A program made the translations under genes and the position numbers. From Desulfarculus sp. (lineage in GTDB: Bacteria; Desulfobacterota; Desulfarculia; Desulfarculales; Desulfarculaceae), in contig QZKP01000020.1 in the NCBI GenBank assembly GCA_003605055.1, forward strand, positions 158,487 to 222,486: DNA of 64,000 bases. The letters are read 5' to 3'. Under the pieces are notes generated by a model, which was given only the letters and a program-made list of their open reading frames with translations, was not told the DNA's origin and ran no database searches. This document shows, piece after piece, positions 1 to 10,060 of the stretch (position 1 is its first letter; each line of letters starts with the position of its first letter).

Positions 1-801
1 ATGACCGGCGACGGGGTCAACGACGCGCCGGCCTTGAAAAAGGCCGATATCGGCATCGCCATGGGCCTGCGCGGCACCCAGGTGGCCCGGGAGGCGGCGG
101 ACATGGTACTCACCGACGACGCCTTCCTCTCCATCGTCCACGCCGTGGAGCAGGGCCGCATCATCTTCGCCAACATCAGGAAGTTCGTGCTCTACCTGCT
201 CTCCTGCAACGTCAGCGAGGTGCTGTCCGTGGCCCTGGCCGCCCTGGTGGACGCCCCCCTGCCCATCCTGCCCCTGCAGATTCTCTTTCTCAACCTGGTC
301 ACGGACGTGTTCCCGGCCCTGGCCCTGGCCGCCGGCGAAGGCAGCCCGGGCCTGATGCAGCGGCCGCCCCGGGACAGCCGGGAGCCCATCCTGACCCGCT
401 CCCACTGGCTGGCCGTGGGCGGCTACGGCCTAGTGATCACCGGCAGCGTGCTGGGAGCCCTGGCCCTGGCCCTGCACTGGCTCCGCCTGCCGCCGGAACA
501 GGCGGTCAGCGTGTCCTTCCTGACCCTGGCCTGCGCCCAGCTCTGGCACGTGTTCAACATGCGCCACTCCCAGGCCGGGATGCTCAAGAACGACATCACC
601 CAGAACCTCTTCGTGTGGGCGGCGCTGATTATTTGCCTGGGCCTGCTCTTGCTGGCGGTGTATCTGCCCGGCCTGTCCTCGGTGCTCAAGGTCACTGACC
701 CCGGCGCCCACGGCTGGCTGGTGGTGCTGGTCATGAGCCTGCTGCCGGTTTGCCTGGGCGAGGTGGGCCGGAAGGTCCTGCGGAGGAGGCCGGGCGCCTG
801 A
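1..801 (+). CDS. Cation-transporting P-type ATPase (Ca2+-type), C-terminal part
   Basis: The visible 266 residues are the C-terminal part of a P2-type cation pump; the 5' end lies outside the window, so the first ATG is not the real start. The segment opens with the [21 protein letters not shown] hinge of the phosphorylation domain, then has about six hydrophobic segments. The NVSEV stretch (TM5-like) and NLVTD stretch (TM6-like) match the positions that supply Ca2+ ligands in SERCA-type pumps, so Ca2+ or Mn2+ export is more likely than heavy metals. The cluster of basic residues at the end (RKVLRRRPG) is typical of the cytosolic tail. The family call is firm; the ion is inferred. Confidence 0.93.
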   Translation: MTGDGVNDAPALKKADIGIAMGLRGTQVAREAADMVLTDDAFLSIVHAVEQGRIIFANIRKFVLYLLSCNVSEVLSVALAALVDAPLPILPLQILFLNLVTDVFPALALAAGEGSPGLMQRPPRDSREPILTRSHWLAVGGYGLVITGSVLGALALALHWLRLPPEQAVSVSFLTLACAQLWHVFNMRHSQAGMLKNDITQNLFVWAALIICLGLLLLAVYLPGLSSVLKVTDPGAHGWLVVLVMSLLPVCLGEVGRKVLRRRPGA

Positions 802-896
802 GGGGCGCGGGCAAAGGCGGGGCCTGGGATCAAGTAGGCGGGCCGGAATCGGCCGGGTGGGGACGGCCGGGGGCTTTGTATCAATTTTGCTACAGA

Positions 897-2363
<1,467 letters not shown>

Positions 2364-2386
2364 GCCCTGACCTCCGTATCAGTTCG

Positions 2387-2398
2387 GCTACATGTAGC
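2387..2398. promoter_or_regulatory. Palindromic candidate enhancer (UAS) of the adjacent sigma-54 activator
   Basis: GCTACATGTAGC is a perfect 12-bp palindrome just upstream of the activator gene. The GGCTAC half repeats 18 bp further on (2404-2409). Its centre lies about 165 bp upstream of the -24 element of the divergent SDR promoter, the usual distance for a sigma-54 enhancer. It also sits in the activator's own leader, so autoregulation is possible. Assignment is by position and symmetry only. Confidence 0.5.
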
Positions 2399-2555
2399 AG
2401 TCTGGCTACGTTCGTGGGGAGTAGAGACTCCGCCACCCTCGAGGTTCCTCCTGGGTGTTTGGCGCAGGCTGATTAAATTTATGGAGGCGATTTAACTTGC
2501 GTTTTCGCCGGGAGCTGTCCGTGGAGGCGGGCCCGGCGCTCAAAATCTCCCAGCT

Positions 2556-2571
2556 TGGCCCGGTAGTTGCT
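2556..2571 (+). promoter_or_regulatory. Sigma-54 (-24/-12) promoter for SDR and ABC operon
   Basis: TGGCCCG-GTAG-TTGCT matches the sigma-54 consensus TGGCACG-N4-TTGCW with one change, and the GG and GC doublets are exactly 10 bases apart. Transcription would begin near 2582. This excludes an in-frame TTG at 2567, which lies inside the -12 box, and supports GTG at 2642 as the start of the downstream gene. Confidence 0.75.
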
Positions 2572-2641
2572 TGATCCATATAACCACAATCCAGACCGGG
2601 GTGCGCAACAAAAAAATAATCCATTTTGCCCGAGGGAGGCC

Positions 2642-3496
2642 GTGGATATCCGCGAACCCGCCATCGCCCGCGACGAAATACTCTTCCTCTCCGACCCAGA
2701 CTTCCACCCCGGACACGTATGCATCGTCACCGGCGCGGCCGGCGGCATCGGCCGGGCCACGGCCGTGGCCGCGGCGGCCAACAAGATCATGACCGTGGGC
2801 CTGGACGTCAACCAGGAGGGCGGCAAGGAGACCCAGCGCCTGGCCCGCCAGATGGGCGGCCAGATGATCTTCATCCAGACCGACCTCACCAAGGACCCGG
2901 ATATGGACCACGCCGTGGCCGAGGCGGCCAAGCTGGGCCAGATCCGCTACCTGATCAACATCGCCGGCATGCAGCACATAGACTTCATCGAGGACTTCCC
3001 CATGGACCGCTACGACTACATGCAGCGGCTCAACCTGCGCTCGGCGGTCTATCTGTCCAAGCTGTGCATCCCCCATTTCAAGAAGAGCCCGGACGGCAAA
3101 GGCGTGGTGGGCAACATGGCCTCGGTGCACGGCCACATCGCCACCTTGGCCAAGGTTTCCTACAACATCAGCAAGTTCGGCATGCGGGCCCTGACCCAAT
3201 CCATCGCCGCCGAGGGGGCCGGCCAGATACGCGCCTTCTCGGTGAGCACCGCCTTTGTCAAGACCGCCCTGACCCTGGGCCAGATACCGGCCCAGGCCCA
3301 GAAGCGCGGCATCAGCCCCGAGGAGGTGGTCACCGGGGTGATGTGCGGCGAGACCCGCGTCAAGGAGTTGATGAACCCCGTCGAGGTGGGCAACCTGTTC
3401 CTCTTCGGCATCTCCCGCTTCGCTCGCTTCCTGGTGGGCGGCGACCTCTTGTTCGACGGAGGCATGGTGCTCACCTACGCGGAGAAGAAAAAGTGA
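2642..3496 (+). CDS. Short-chain dehydrogenase/reductase
   Basis: A 284-residue SDR oxidoreductase. The Rossmann motif VTGAAGGIG and the catalytic YNISK (Tyr-x3-Lys) are present; the usual NNAG is NIAGMQ. The C-terminal FLVGGDLLFDGGM is typical of 3-hydroxyacyl or 3-hydroxybutyrate dehydrogenase-like SDRs, though the exact substrate cannot be read. I use GTG 2642 because the longer reading frame begins inside the sigma-54 promoter; the GGAGG at 2635-2639 is rather close to this GTG, so a slightly later start is possible. It leads the operon with the branched-chain-type ABC transporter, suggesting it oxidises the imported compound or a metabolite of it. Confidence 0.85.
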   Translation: MDIREPAIARDEILFLSDPDFHPGHVCIVTGAAGGIGRATAVAAAANKIMTVGLDVNQEGGKETQRLARQMGGQMIFIQTDLTKDPDMDHAVAEAAKLGQIRYLINIAGMQHIDFIEDFPMDRYDYMQRLNLRSAVYLSKLCIPHFKKSPDGKGVVGNMASVHGHIATLAKVSYNISKFGMRALTQSIAAEGAGQIRAFSVSTAFVKTALTLGQIPAQAQKRGISPEEVVTGVMCGETRVKELMNPVEVGNLFLFGISRFARFLVGGDLLFDGGMVLTYAEKKK

Positions 3497-3543
3497 TCCG
3501 CCGCCTTCATACCCCGCGGGCTCGCGCCGCGCCGGATAGGCAG

Positions 3544-3632
3544 GGCCGGGGCGCCGCCTCCTTGGGGGAGAGGCCTGTCCCGCCGCCCGCTTGGGTCCGC
3601 ACGCACCGGACGGCGGAGGCGGCGCCCCGGCC
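3544..3632 (+). repeat. Perfect 18-bp inverted repeat between SDR and binding-protein gene
   Basis: Arms GGCCGGGGCGCCGCCTCC (3544-3561) and its exact complement (3615-3632) enclose 53 bases, which contain a smaller GTCCG/CGGAC hairpin. There is no T-tract, so it is not a standard terminator. It could slow decay or partly attenuate the transcript between the SDR and the abundant binding protein. Confidence 0.55.
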
Positions 3633-3684
3633 GCGGCTCAATTTTCGGTCAAACCATTGGGAGACCATATAAGGGAGGGTGAGG

Positions 3685-4938
3685 ATGAGAACCAAGAGTC
3701 TTTTGTGCATAGTGGCGGCCCTGGCCCTGTGCCTGCTGGTAAGCTCCGGCAGCGCGACCCAGGCCCGGGCGGCCGAGCCTTACAACCTGGGGGTGGCCCT
3801 GGCCATCACCGGCACCGGCGCGCTCTACTGCCAGGACGGCGTGGACGCCATCAAGCTGGCCGTGGAAGAAATCAACGCCAAGGGCGGCTTCCTGGGCAAG
3901 CACCCCATCAAGCTGTTCGTGCGCGACACGCACACCAAGCCCGACGCGGCCGTGCGCGCCACGCGGGACCTGATCCTGCGCGACAAGGTGCGCACCGTGC
4001 TGGGCACCTACTCCAGCGCCACCGCCGTGGCCATCAAGCCGGTCTGCCAGGAGTACAAGGTCCTGCACATCCCGGCCATCAGCAACTCCGAGGGCATAAC
4101 CCTGACCAACTTCAGCCCCTACACCTATCAGGTGGTGCCCAACAGCTACATGCAGGCCAAGGCCGTGGTGCTGGGCGTGGCCGCTCTGGCCAAGAAAAAG
4201 GGCTGGAAAACCTTCGTGACCATCGCCTCGGACTACGAGTGGGGCCGCTCCACCCAGCAGAACACCGTGGCCCTGCTCAAGCAGATGGCCCCGAATCTGA
4301 AGCTGGTCAAGGAGTTCTGGCCTCCCCTGGGCGAGACCCAGTTCACCTCCTACATCACCGCCATCATGGCCCAGAAGCCTGACTTCGTCATCGGCTCCAT
4401 CGCCTCCAAGGACAACGTGGCCTGGATGAAGCAGGCCAAGGCCTACGGCTTCTTCAAGAAGATCCCCTACCCCGGCTCGCTGATCAGCGTCACCGAGCTG
4501 ATCCTGCAGGCCAAGACCCTGGACCGGGGCCTGGTGGGGCTGTGCCGGGCGCCCTTCTTCGCCCATCTGGACATCCCCATGATGGCCAACTTCGTGGCGG
4601 CCTTTAAGAAGAAGTACAACCGCTACCCCAGCGACTGGGCGGTGATGGAGTACGACGCGGTGTACGTCCTGAAGCAGGGCATCGAGAAGGCCAAGAGCAT
4701 AGACACCGAGAAGGTCAAGGCCGCCCTTAAGGGCGCCACCGTGGCCACCAGCCGCGGCAATCTCTACTTCCGCAACATAGACAACCAGTTGAGCTGCTCG
4801 TCCTACCTGGGCGTGGTGGCCGACGATCCCAAGTACCCCTTCCCCATCTACCACGACCTGGTCGAGGTCAAGGGGCCCGACTCCTGGCGGCCGGAGAAGG
4901 AGATCCTGGCGGCGCGGGCCGCGGAAAAGAAGAAGTAG
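3685..4938 (+). CDS. Branched-chain amino acid-type ABC transporter, substrate-binding protein
   Basis: A 417-residue periplasmic binding protein of the LivK/Leu-binding family. It has a Sec signal peptide ending near ATQARA-AEP, then the family's YNLGVALAITGTGA opening and an EWG/EYGWG-like SDYEWGRS segment. ATG 3685 is chosen because AGGGAGG at 3672-3678 is well spaced for it; an in-frame GTG lies two codons upstream. It is followed at 10 bases by the permease genes. Family members next to CoA ligases and SDRs often bind aromatic or fatty acids rather than leucine; the ligand here is unknown. Confidence 0.92.
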   Translation: MRTKSLLCIVAALALCLLVSSGSATQARAAEPYNLGVALAITGTGALYCQDGVDAIKLAVEEINAKGGFLGKHPIKLFVRDTHTKPDAAVRATRDLILRDKVRTVLGTYSSATAVAIKPVCQEYKVLHIPAISNSEGITLTNFSPYTYQVVPNSYMQAKAVVLGVAALAKKKGWKTFVTIASDYEWGRSTQQNTVALLKQMAPNLKLVKEFWPPLGETQFTSYITAIMAQKPDFVIGSIASKDNVAWMKQAKAYGFFKKIPYPGSLISVTELILQAKTLDRGLVGLCRAPFFAHLDIPMMANFVAAFKKKYNRYPSDWAVMEYDAVYVLKQGIEKAKSIDTEKVKAALKGATVATSRGNLYFRNIDNQLSCSSYLGVVADDPKYPFPIYHDLVEVKGPDSWRPEKEILAARAAEKKK

Positions 4939-4948
4939 GCCCGCGATT

Positions 4949-5833
4949 ATGGACCTTTCCCTGCTCTTATCGCAGGCCATGAGTGGACTGTCCCGGGGCA
5001 TGATGCTGTTCCTGATTGCCTCGGGACTGTCCCTCATCTTCGGGGTGATGAACATCCTCAACTTCGCCCACGCCACCCTGTGGCTGGTGGGCGCCTACGC
5101 CTGCTATACGTTCTGGTTCCTGCTGCAGGCGCACGGTTTCGCCATCTGGGTGGCCATCCCCCTGGCCGCCCTGTGCGTGGCCCTGGTGGGCTGGATCATC
5201 GAGGTGGTGCTGATCCGGCGGGTTTACGCCCGCGAGCTGCCCGAACAGCTCCTGCTCACTTACGCCCTGGTCCTGATCCTGGGCGACCTGATCAAGATCA
5301 CCTGGGGCGTGGAGGACAAGCTCATCGCCCGGCCGGCCATGCTGGCCGATCCGGTTATCATCGCCGGGGTGCCCATCGACTCCTACTTCATCTTCGTGAT
5401 TGCGGTGGGCTTCGCGGTGTATTTCGCCCTATGGTGGTTTTTGCAGAAGACCCGCTACGGCCACATCGTGCGGGCGGCGGTGTTCAGCCGGGAGATGGTC
5501 AGCGCCCTGGGCATACCCATCCCGATCATATACACCGGCGTGTTCGTGATGGGCATCTTCATCGCCGGCCTGGCCGGGGCCATCCAGGGCCCGGTGGGCT
5601 CGGTGACCCTGGGCATGGACATGGCTATCGTGATCCAGGCCTTTTGCGTGGTGATCATCGGCGGCTTCGGCAGCCTGCCCGGCACCCTGGTCAGCTCCAT
5701 CATCGTGGGCGAGGTGTACGCATTCGCCATCCTTTTCTGGCCCGGCGGCGCCCTGGCCCTGATCTTCATCCTGACCGCCATCGTGTTGATCGTGCGGCCC
5801 TGGGGCCTTTTCGGCACCCCGATGCGGGCCTAG
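4949..5833 (+). CDS. ABC transporter permease, LivH type
   Basis: A 294-residue inner-membrane permease with about eight hydrophobic segments. The opening SGLSLIFGVMNILNFAHA and the later ALGIP and GSLPGTLVSSIIVGE motifs are hallmarks of LivH. It pairs with the LivM-type permease 12 bases downstream to form the translocation pore of the transporter encoded at 3685-8266. Confidence 0.94.
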   Translation: MDLSLLLSQAMSGLSRGMMLFLIASGLSLIFGVMNILNFAHATLWLVGAYACYTFWFLLQAHGFAIWVAIPLAALCVALVGWIIEVVLIRRVYARELPEQLLLTYALVLILGDLIKITWGVEDKLIARPAMLADPVIIAGVPIDSYFIFVIAVGFAVYFALWWFLQKTRYGHIVRAAVFSREMVSALGIPIPIIYTGVFVMGIFIAGLAGAIQGPVGSVTLGMDMAIVIQAFCVVIIGGFGSLPGTLVSSIIVGEVYAFAILFWPGGALALIFILTAIVLIVRPWGLFGTPMRA

Positions 5834-5845
5834 GGAGGACTGGGG

Positions 5846-6808
5846 GTGTCTGTGAAAAAACTGGCCTGGGTGGGGTTGGCCTTCGCCGCCGCGCTGGTCT
5901 TGCCCATGTTCGTGGGCGAGTTCTGGGTGCTGGTGCTCACCGAAATCCTGATCCTGGGGCTGTTCGCGGTCAGCTTCAACATGATCTTCGGCTACATGGG
6001 GCAGTTGTCCTTCGGCCACGCCGCCTTTTACGGCGTGGGCGCCTACACCACCGGCCTGCTGATGGTCAAGGCGGGGGTGCCCCTGGGCCTGAGCCTGCCC
6101 GCATCCATGATCACCGCCGGGGCGGTGGCCCTGGTGCTGGGCTATTTCTGCATCCGCCTGACCGGCATCTACTTCGCCATCCTGACCATGGCCTTCGGTC
6201 AGCTCATCTTCTACATCATCTTCCAGTGGTACAGCTTCACCGGCGGCGACAACGGCCTGCAGGGCATAAAGCCGCCGGCGATGCTGGACGGGGCCTGGTC
6301 CTACTATTACTTCGCGCTGCTGGTGGTCACCGCCGCGGTGATAATGATGTGGATCATCAGCGAGTCCCCCTTCGGCTACACCATGCGGGCCATCCGCGAC
6401 AACACCCAGCGCACCCGCTTCGTGGGCATCAACACCAAGAAGTACATGCTAATCAACTTCGTGGTGGCGGCCATGTTCGCGGGCCTGGCCGGCGGTCTCT
6501 GGGGGCCCTTCAACCGCAGCATCGCCCCGGACCTTTGCAACTGGCACCAGTCCGGGGTGCCGGTGTTCATGACCATCATCGGCGGGCCCACCGGCTTCAT
6601 GGGGCCCCTGATCGGCTCGGTGATCTACACCTTCCTGATGGCCTTCGTCACCGGCTTCACCGAGTACTGGCCCCTGACCATCGGCATAGTCATCACCCTG
6701 GTGGTGCTGTTCATGCCCGGCGGGGTCTGGGGGCTGGTGGAGCGCTACACCGCGGCCCTGCCGGCCCGGGGAGAGCCGCCGGCGGATTCTGGGGGAGAGG
6801 CGTCCTGA
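5846..6808 (+). CDS. ABC transporter permease, LivM type
   Basis: A 320-residue permease of the LivM family, with the signature FNMIFGYMGQLSFGHAAFYG near residue 50 and the RAIRDNTQRTRFVGINTKKYM cytoplasmic loop that contacts the ATPases. The start is GTG 5846 (a second GTG follows at 5852), with AGGGAGGA upstream. Its stop is one base before the next ATG, indicating translational coupling. Confidence 0.94.
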   Translation: MSVKKLAWVGLAFAAALVLPMFVGEFWVLVLTEILILGLFAVSFNMIFGYMGQLSFGHAAFYGVGAYTTGLLMVKAGVPLGLSLPASMITAGAVALVLGYFCIRLTGIYFAILTMAFGQLIFYIIFQWYSFTGGDNGLQGIKPPAMLDGAWSYYYFALLVVTAAVIMMWIISESPFGYTMRAIRDNTQRTRFVGINTKKYMLINFVVAAMFAGLAGGLWGPFNRSIAPDLCNWHQSGVPVFMTIIGGPTGFMGPLIGSVIYTFLMAFVTGFTEYWPLTIGIVITLVVLFMPGGVWGLVERYTAALPARGEPPADSGGEAS

Positions 6809-6809
6809 G

Positions 6810-7562
6810 ATGAACGGCGAGTACATCCTCGACGTCCGGAGCCTGTGCAAGGCCTTCGGCGGCCTGCAGGCCACCACCGAGGTCAACTACAAGATGGGCC
6901 CGGGCGAGCTGTCGGCCATCATCGGCCCCAACGGCGCGGGCAAGAGCACCTTCTTCAACCTCATCAGCGGCTTTCACCGCCCGGACAAGGGCCAGGTGTT
7001 TTTCAAGGGGGTGAACATCACCTCCTGGTCGTCGCACCGCATCGCCCGCTTCGGCATGAGCCGCGCCTTCCAGGTGAGCAACATCTATCTCAAGCTGACC
7101 ACCTACCAGAACGTGCGCCAGGCCATCCTGGTGCAGCAGAAGCGCACCCTGGACCTGTTCCGGCGGGCCGAGCACATGGCGCGCCAGGAGACCAGCCAGT
7201 TGCTGGAGGTCACCGGCCTGCAGGAGCACCGCCAGGAGATGGCCGGCACCCTGTCCCAGGGCGACAAGAAGCGCCTGGAGCTGGCCCTGGCCCTGGCCAT
7301 TAAGCCGGACCTGCTCCTGCTGGACGAGCCCACCGCGGGCATGTCCGTGGAGGAGACCCACGCCACCATGGATCTGGTGGCCCGCCTGAACCGGGAGATG
7401 GGGGTGACCATCCTTTTCACCGAGCACGACATGCCCGTGGTCTTCGGCTACGCGCGGCGCCTGACCGTCCTGCACCAGGGCATGCTCATCGCCGACGGGG
7501 CGCCGCAGGAGGTGCGGGCCGATGAGGAAGTGCAACGGGTATATCTGGGAGAAGAGGTGTGA
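6810..7562 (+). CDS. ABC transporter ATP-binding protein, LivG type
   Basis: A 250-residue nucleotide-binding subunit. Walker A GPNGAGKST, a signature variant LSQGDKKRLELA, Walker B LLLLDEPTAGMS and the switch histidine in FTEHDM are all present. The LSQGD signature instead of LSGGQ is normal for LivG. It forms a heterodimer with the following LivF-type ATPase, whose GTG start overlaps this stop codon in a GTGA. Confidence 0.94.
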   Translation: MNGEYILDVRSLCKAFGGLQATTEVNYKMGPGELSAIIGPNGAGKSTFFNLISGFHRPDKGQVFFKGVNITSWSSHRIARFGMSRAFQVSNIYLKLTTYQNVRQAILVQQKRTLDLFRRAEHMARQETSQLLEVTGLQEHRQEMAGTLSQGDKKRLELALALAIKPDLLLLDEPTAGMSVEETHATMDLVARLNREMGVTILFTEHDMPVVFGYARRLTVLHQGMLIADGAPQEVRADEEVQRVYLGEEV

Positions 7563-8266
7563 TACTGGAAGTTGAAAAGGTTCACACCTACTACGGCACC
7601 AGCCACATCCTGTTCGATGTGAGCCTGGCCGTGGACGGGGGCGAGATCGTCTGCCTGCTGGGCCGCAACGGGGCCGGCAAGACCACCACCCTGCGCACCA
7701 TCATGGGGCTCACCCCCTGCAAGAGCGGCAGCATCAAGTTCCACGACCAGGAGATCAAGGGCCGCCCGCCCTACTACATCGCCCGCCAGGGCATGGGCTA
7801 CGTGCCCGACAACCGCCTGGTGTTCCCGGACCTGACCGTGCGCGAGAACCTGGAGCTGGCCATCAAGGTGCCCAAGGACTTCCGCGGCGAGCCCTGGAGC
7901 GTGGAGCGGGTGTACGAGCTGTTCCCCTCGCTCAAGAAGCTGGACCACAACCTGGGCGGCTACCTGAGCGGCGGCGAGCAGCAGATGCTCACCGTGGGCC
8001 GCACCCTGATGGGCAACCCGGAGCTGATACTCCTGGACGAACCGGTGGAGGGGCTGGCCCCGCTGGTGGTCAGGGAGTTCGCCTCCCGCATCCGCTCGCT
8101 CAGGAGCCTGGGGCAGACCATCCTGTTCTCCGAGCAAAACCTGGCCTTTGCCCTGGCCGTGGCCCAGCGGGCCTACGTCATAGACCGGGGCCGCATCCGC
8201 TTCCAAGGCAGCATGGAGGAGCTGGGCGCCAACGAGGAGGTAAAGCGCAAGTACCTGATGGTCTAG
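7559..8266 (+). CDS. ABC transporter ATP-binding protein, LivF type
   Basis: A 235-residue ATPase starting with GTG and overlapping the upstream gene by four bases. Walker A GRNGAGKTT, signature LSGGEQQM and Walker B LILLDEPVEGLAP identify LivF. It closes the first branched-chain-type operon; the next gene is convergent after only 19 bases, which hold GGGGCCGGCCCC, a GC palindrome without a T-tract. Confidence 0.94.
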   Translation: MILEVEKVHTYYGTSHILFDVSLAVDGGEIVCLLGRNGAGKTTTLRTIMGLTPCKSGSIKFHDQEIKGRPPYYIARQGMGYVPDNRLVFPDLTVRENLELAIKVPKDFRGEPWSVERVYELFPSLKKLDHNLGGYLSGGEQQMLTVGRTLMGNPELILLDEPVEGLAPLVVREFASRIRSLRSLGQTILFSEQNLAFALAVAQRAYVIDRGRIRFQGSMEELGANEEVKRKYLMV

Positions 8267-8285
8267 GGGCCGGCCCCGGGGGGCC

Positions 8286-9920
8286 TCACCTGCCCTGCCG
8301 GGCCAGCTCCCTCTGACGCAGCTCGTTGCGCTTGATCTTGCCGGTGGCGGTCATGGGCAGCTCGCCGACGAACTCCAATTGGCGCGGGTACTCGTGCGCG
8401 GCCAGGCGGGTCTTGACGAACTGCTGGATGTCCCGCTCCAGGGCCTGGTCCGGGGCCACCCCGGGCTTGGGCACGATGAAGGCCTTGACCACCTCGCCGC
8501 GCACCGCATCCGGGGCGCCGATGACCGCGGCCAGGGCCACGCTGGGGTGCTTGATCAGGCAGTCCTCGATCTCCGAGGGGCCGATGCGGTAGCCGGCGCT
8601 GGTGATCAGGTCGTCCTTGCGGCCCACGAACCAGAAGTAGCCCTGGGCGTCCTTTTTGGCCAGGTCGCCGAACAGGCACCAGTCGTCAATGAACTTTTCC
8701 GCGGTGGCCTGAGGGTTTTGCCAGTACTGCAGGAACATCACCGGGTCCGGCCGCAGGCAGGCCACCTCGCCCACCTCGCCGATCGCCGCCGGCCGGCCCT
8801 TCTCGTCCACCACCTCCACCCGGTGGCCGGGCACCGGCCGGCCCATGGAGCCCGGCCGCACCTCCATCAACTCCGCGCAGTTGCTCAGCACCAGGTTGCA
8901 CTCGGTCATGCCGTAGAACTCGTTGATGGTCAGCTTCATCGCCTCCCGGCCCCAGTCCAGAAGCTCCGCGCCCAGGGTCTCGCCGCCGCTGGCGATGGAG
9001 CGCATGGCGTAGTCGTGGCGCTCCCAGGGCCGGGGCACCTGGCGCATCATCTTCAGGGCGGTGGGGGGCATGAAAGAGTTGCGCACCCCGTACTGGGCCA
9101 GCAGGCGGAAGGCCTGCTCCGGGTCGAACTTGCGCGCCCGGTGGGCCAGCACCGGGATGCCGAAGTGCCAGGAGGGCAAGAGGACGTCCAACAGGCCGCC
9201 GGCCCAGGCCCAGTCGGCCGGGGTCCAGAACAGGTCGTCCTCCAGGGGGAAGAAGTTGTGGGGCATCTGCACCCCGGGCAAATGGCCCAGCAGGGTGCGG
9301 TGGGCGTGCAGGGCCCCTTTGGGCGGCCCGGTGGTGCCCGAGGTGTAGATCAAGATCGCCGGGTCCTCGGCGGCGGTGTCCGCCGGCGTGAAGCGGGCCG
9401 AGGCCTGGCCCAGGGCCTCCCAGAGCTCCGTCACCCCGGCCGGGGCCTGGCCCCGGGCTTGGATGACGGCGGCCAGCTCGGGCAGGGCGCTTTTGATCTC
9501 CAGGACCTTGGGCAGGTTGGCCGCGTCGGTTATGATCCCCCGGGCCCCGCTGTTGCCCAGGCGGTATTCCAGGGCCTCGGGCCCGAAGAGGGTGAACAGG
9601 GGCACGGCGATGGCCCCCAGCTTGTAGATGGCCACGTGGGCCAGGCCGGCCTCCACGCACTGGGGCAGCAGGATGCCCACCCGGTCGCCCCGCTTGATGC
9701 CCTGGGCGGCCAGCAGGTTGGCCAGGCGGTTGGACAGCCGCATCAGGTCCCAGAAGGTGTATTTCTCCACCTGCCCGGACTCGTCCTCGCAGATCAGGGC
9801 CAGGCGGTAGCGCTGGCCGGCCCACTTGTCGCAGACGTCCACCCCTATGTTGAAGGAGGCGGGTATCTGCCACTGGAACGATCCGTAAACCTCCTCGTAG
9901 GTCTGGCCCCTGGTCAGCAT
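8286..9920 (-). CDS. AMP-forming acyl-CoA synthetase (ACSM/acetate-CoA ligase-like)
   Basis: A 544-residue acyl-adenylate/thioester-forming enzyme. The P-loop IYTSGTTGPPKGAL, the FYGMTECN and RKDD segments and the C-terminal TATGKIKRNEL with its catalytic lysine are all present. ATG 9920 is preferred over an in-frame ATG 18 bases upstream because AGGAGGAG lies directly before it. It probably activates a carboxylic acid imported by the adjacent transporter. It is divergent from an SDR gene at 10061. Confidence 0.92.
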   Translation of the reverse strand: MLTRGQTYEEVYGSFQWQIPASFNIGVDVCDKWAGQRYRLALICEDESGQVEKYTFWDLMRLSNRLANLLAAQGIKRGDRVGILLPQCVEAGLAHVAIYKLGAIAVPLFTLFGPEALEYRLGNSGARGIITDAANLPKVLEIKSALPELAAVIQARGQAPAGVTELWEALGQASARFTPADTAAEDPAILIYTSGTTGPPKGALHAHRTLLGHLPGVQMPHNFFPLEDDLFWTPADWAWAGGLLDVLLPSWHFGIPVLAHRARKFDPEQAFRLLAQYGVRNSFMPPTALKMMRQVPRPWERHDYAMRSIASGGETLGAELLDWGREAMKLTINEFYGMTECNLVLSNCAELMEVRPGSMGRPVPGHRVEVVDEKGRPAAIGEVGEVACLRPDPVMFLQYWQNPQATAEKFIDDWCLFGDLAKKDAQGYFWFVGRKDDLITSAGYRIGPSEIEDCLIKHPSVALAAVIGAPDAVRGEVVKAFIVPKPGVAPDQALERDIQQFVKTRLAAHEYPRQLEFVGELPMTATGKIKRNELRQRELARQGR

Positions 9921-10060
9921 GGCTCCTCCTGGCGGCAAAAGGCACGGGACCCGAACGGGCCGGGTATGGCAAGATTATGCCCCAAGGGCCGGGGCCAGCG
10001 GAAGGGGCAGGCGCGGCCCCTGGCCTGCACGGCCGCCGCGCCGGAAGGGAGGGCCTGAGC

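Noticed and set aside
9960..9990. Possible -24/-12 promoter TGGCAAG-ATTA-TGCCC between the divergent ligase and SDR genes
   Set aside because: The GG-to-GC spacing is nine on the plus strand, and the minus-strand reading matches the consensus only at GG and TTGC.
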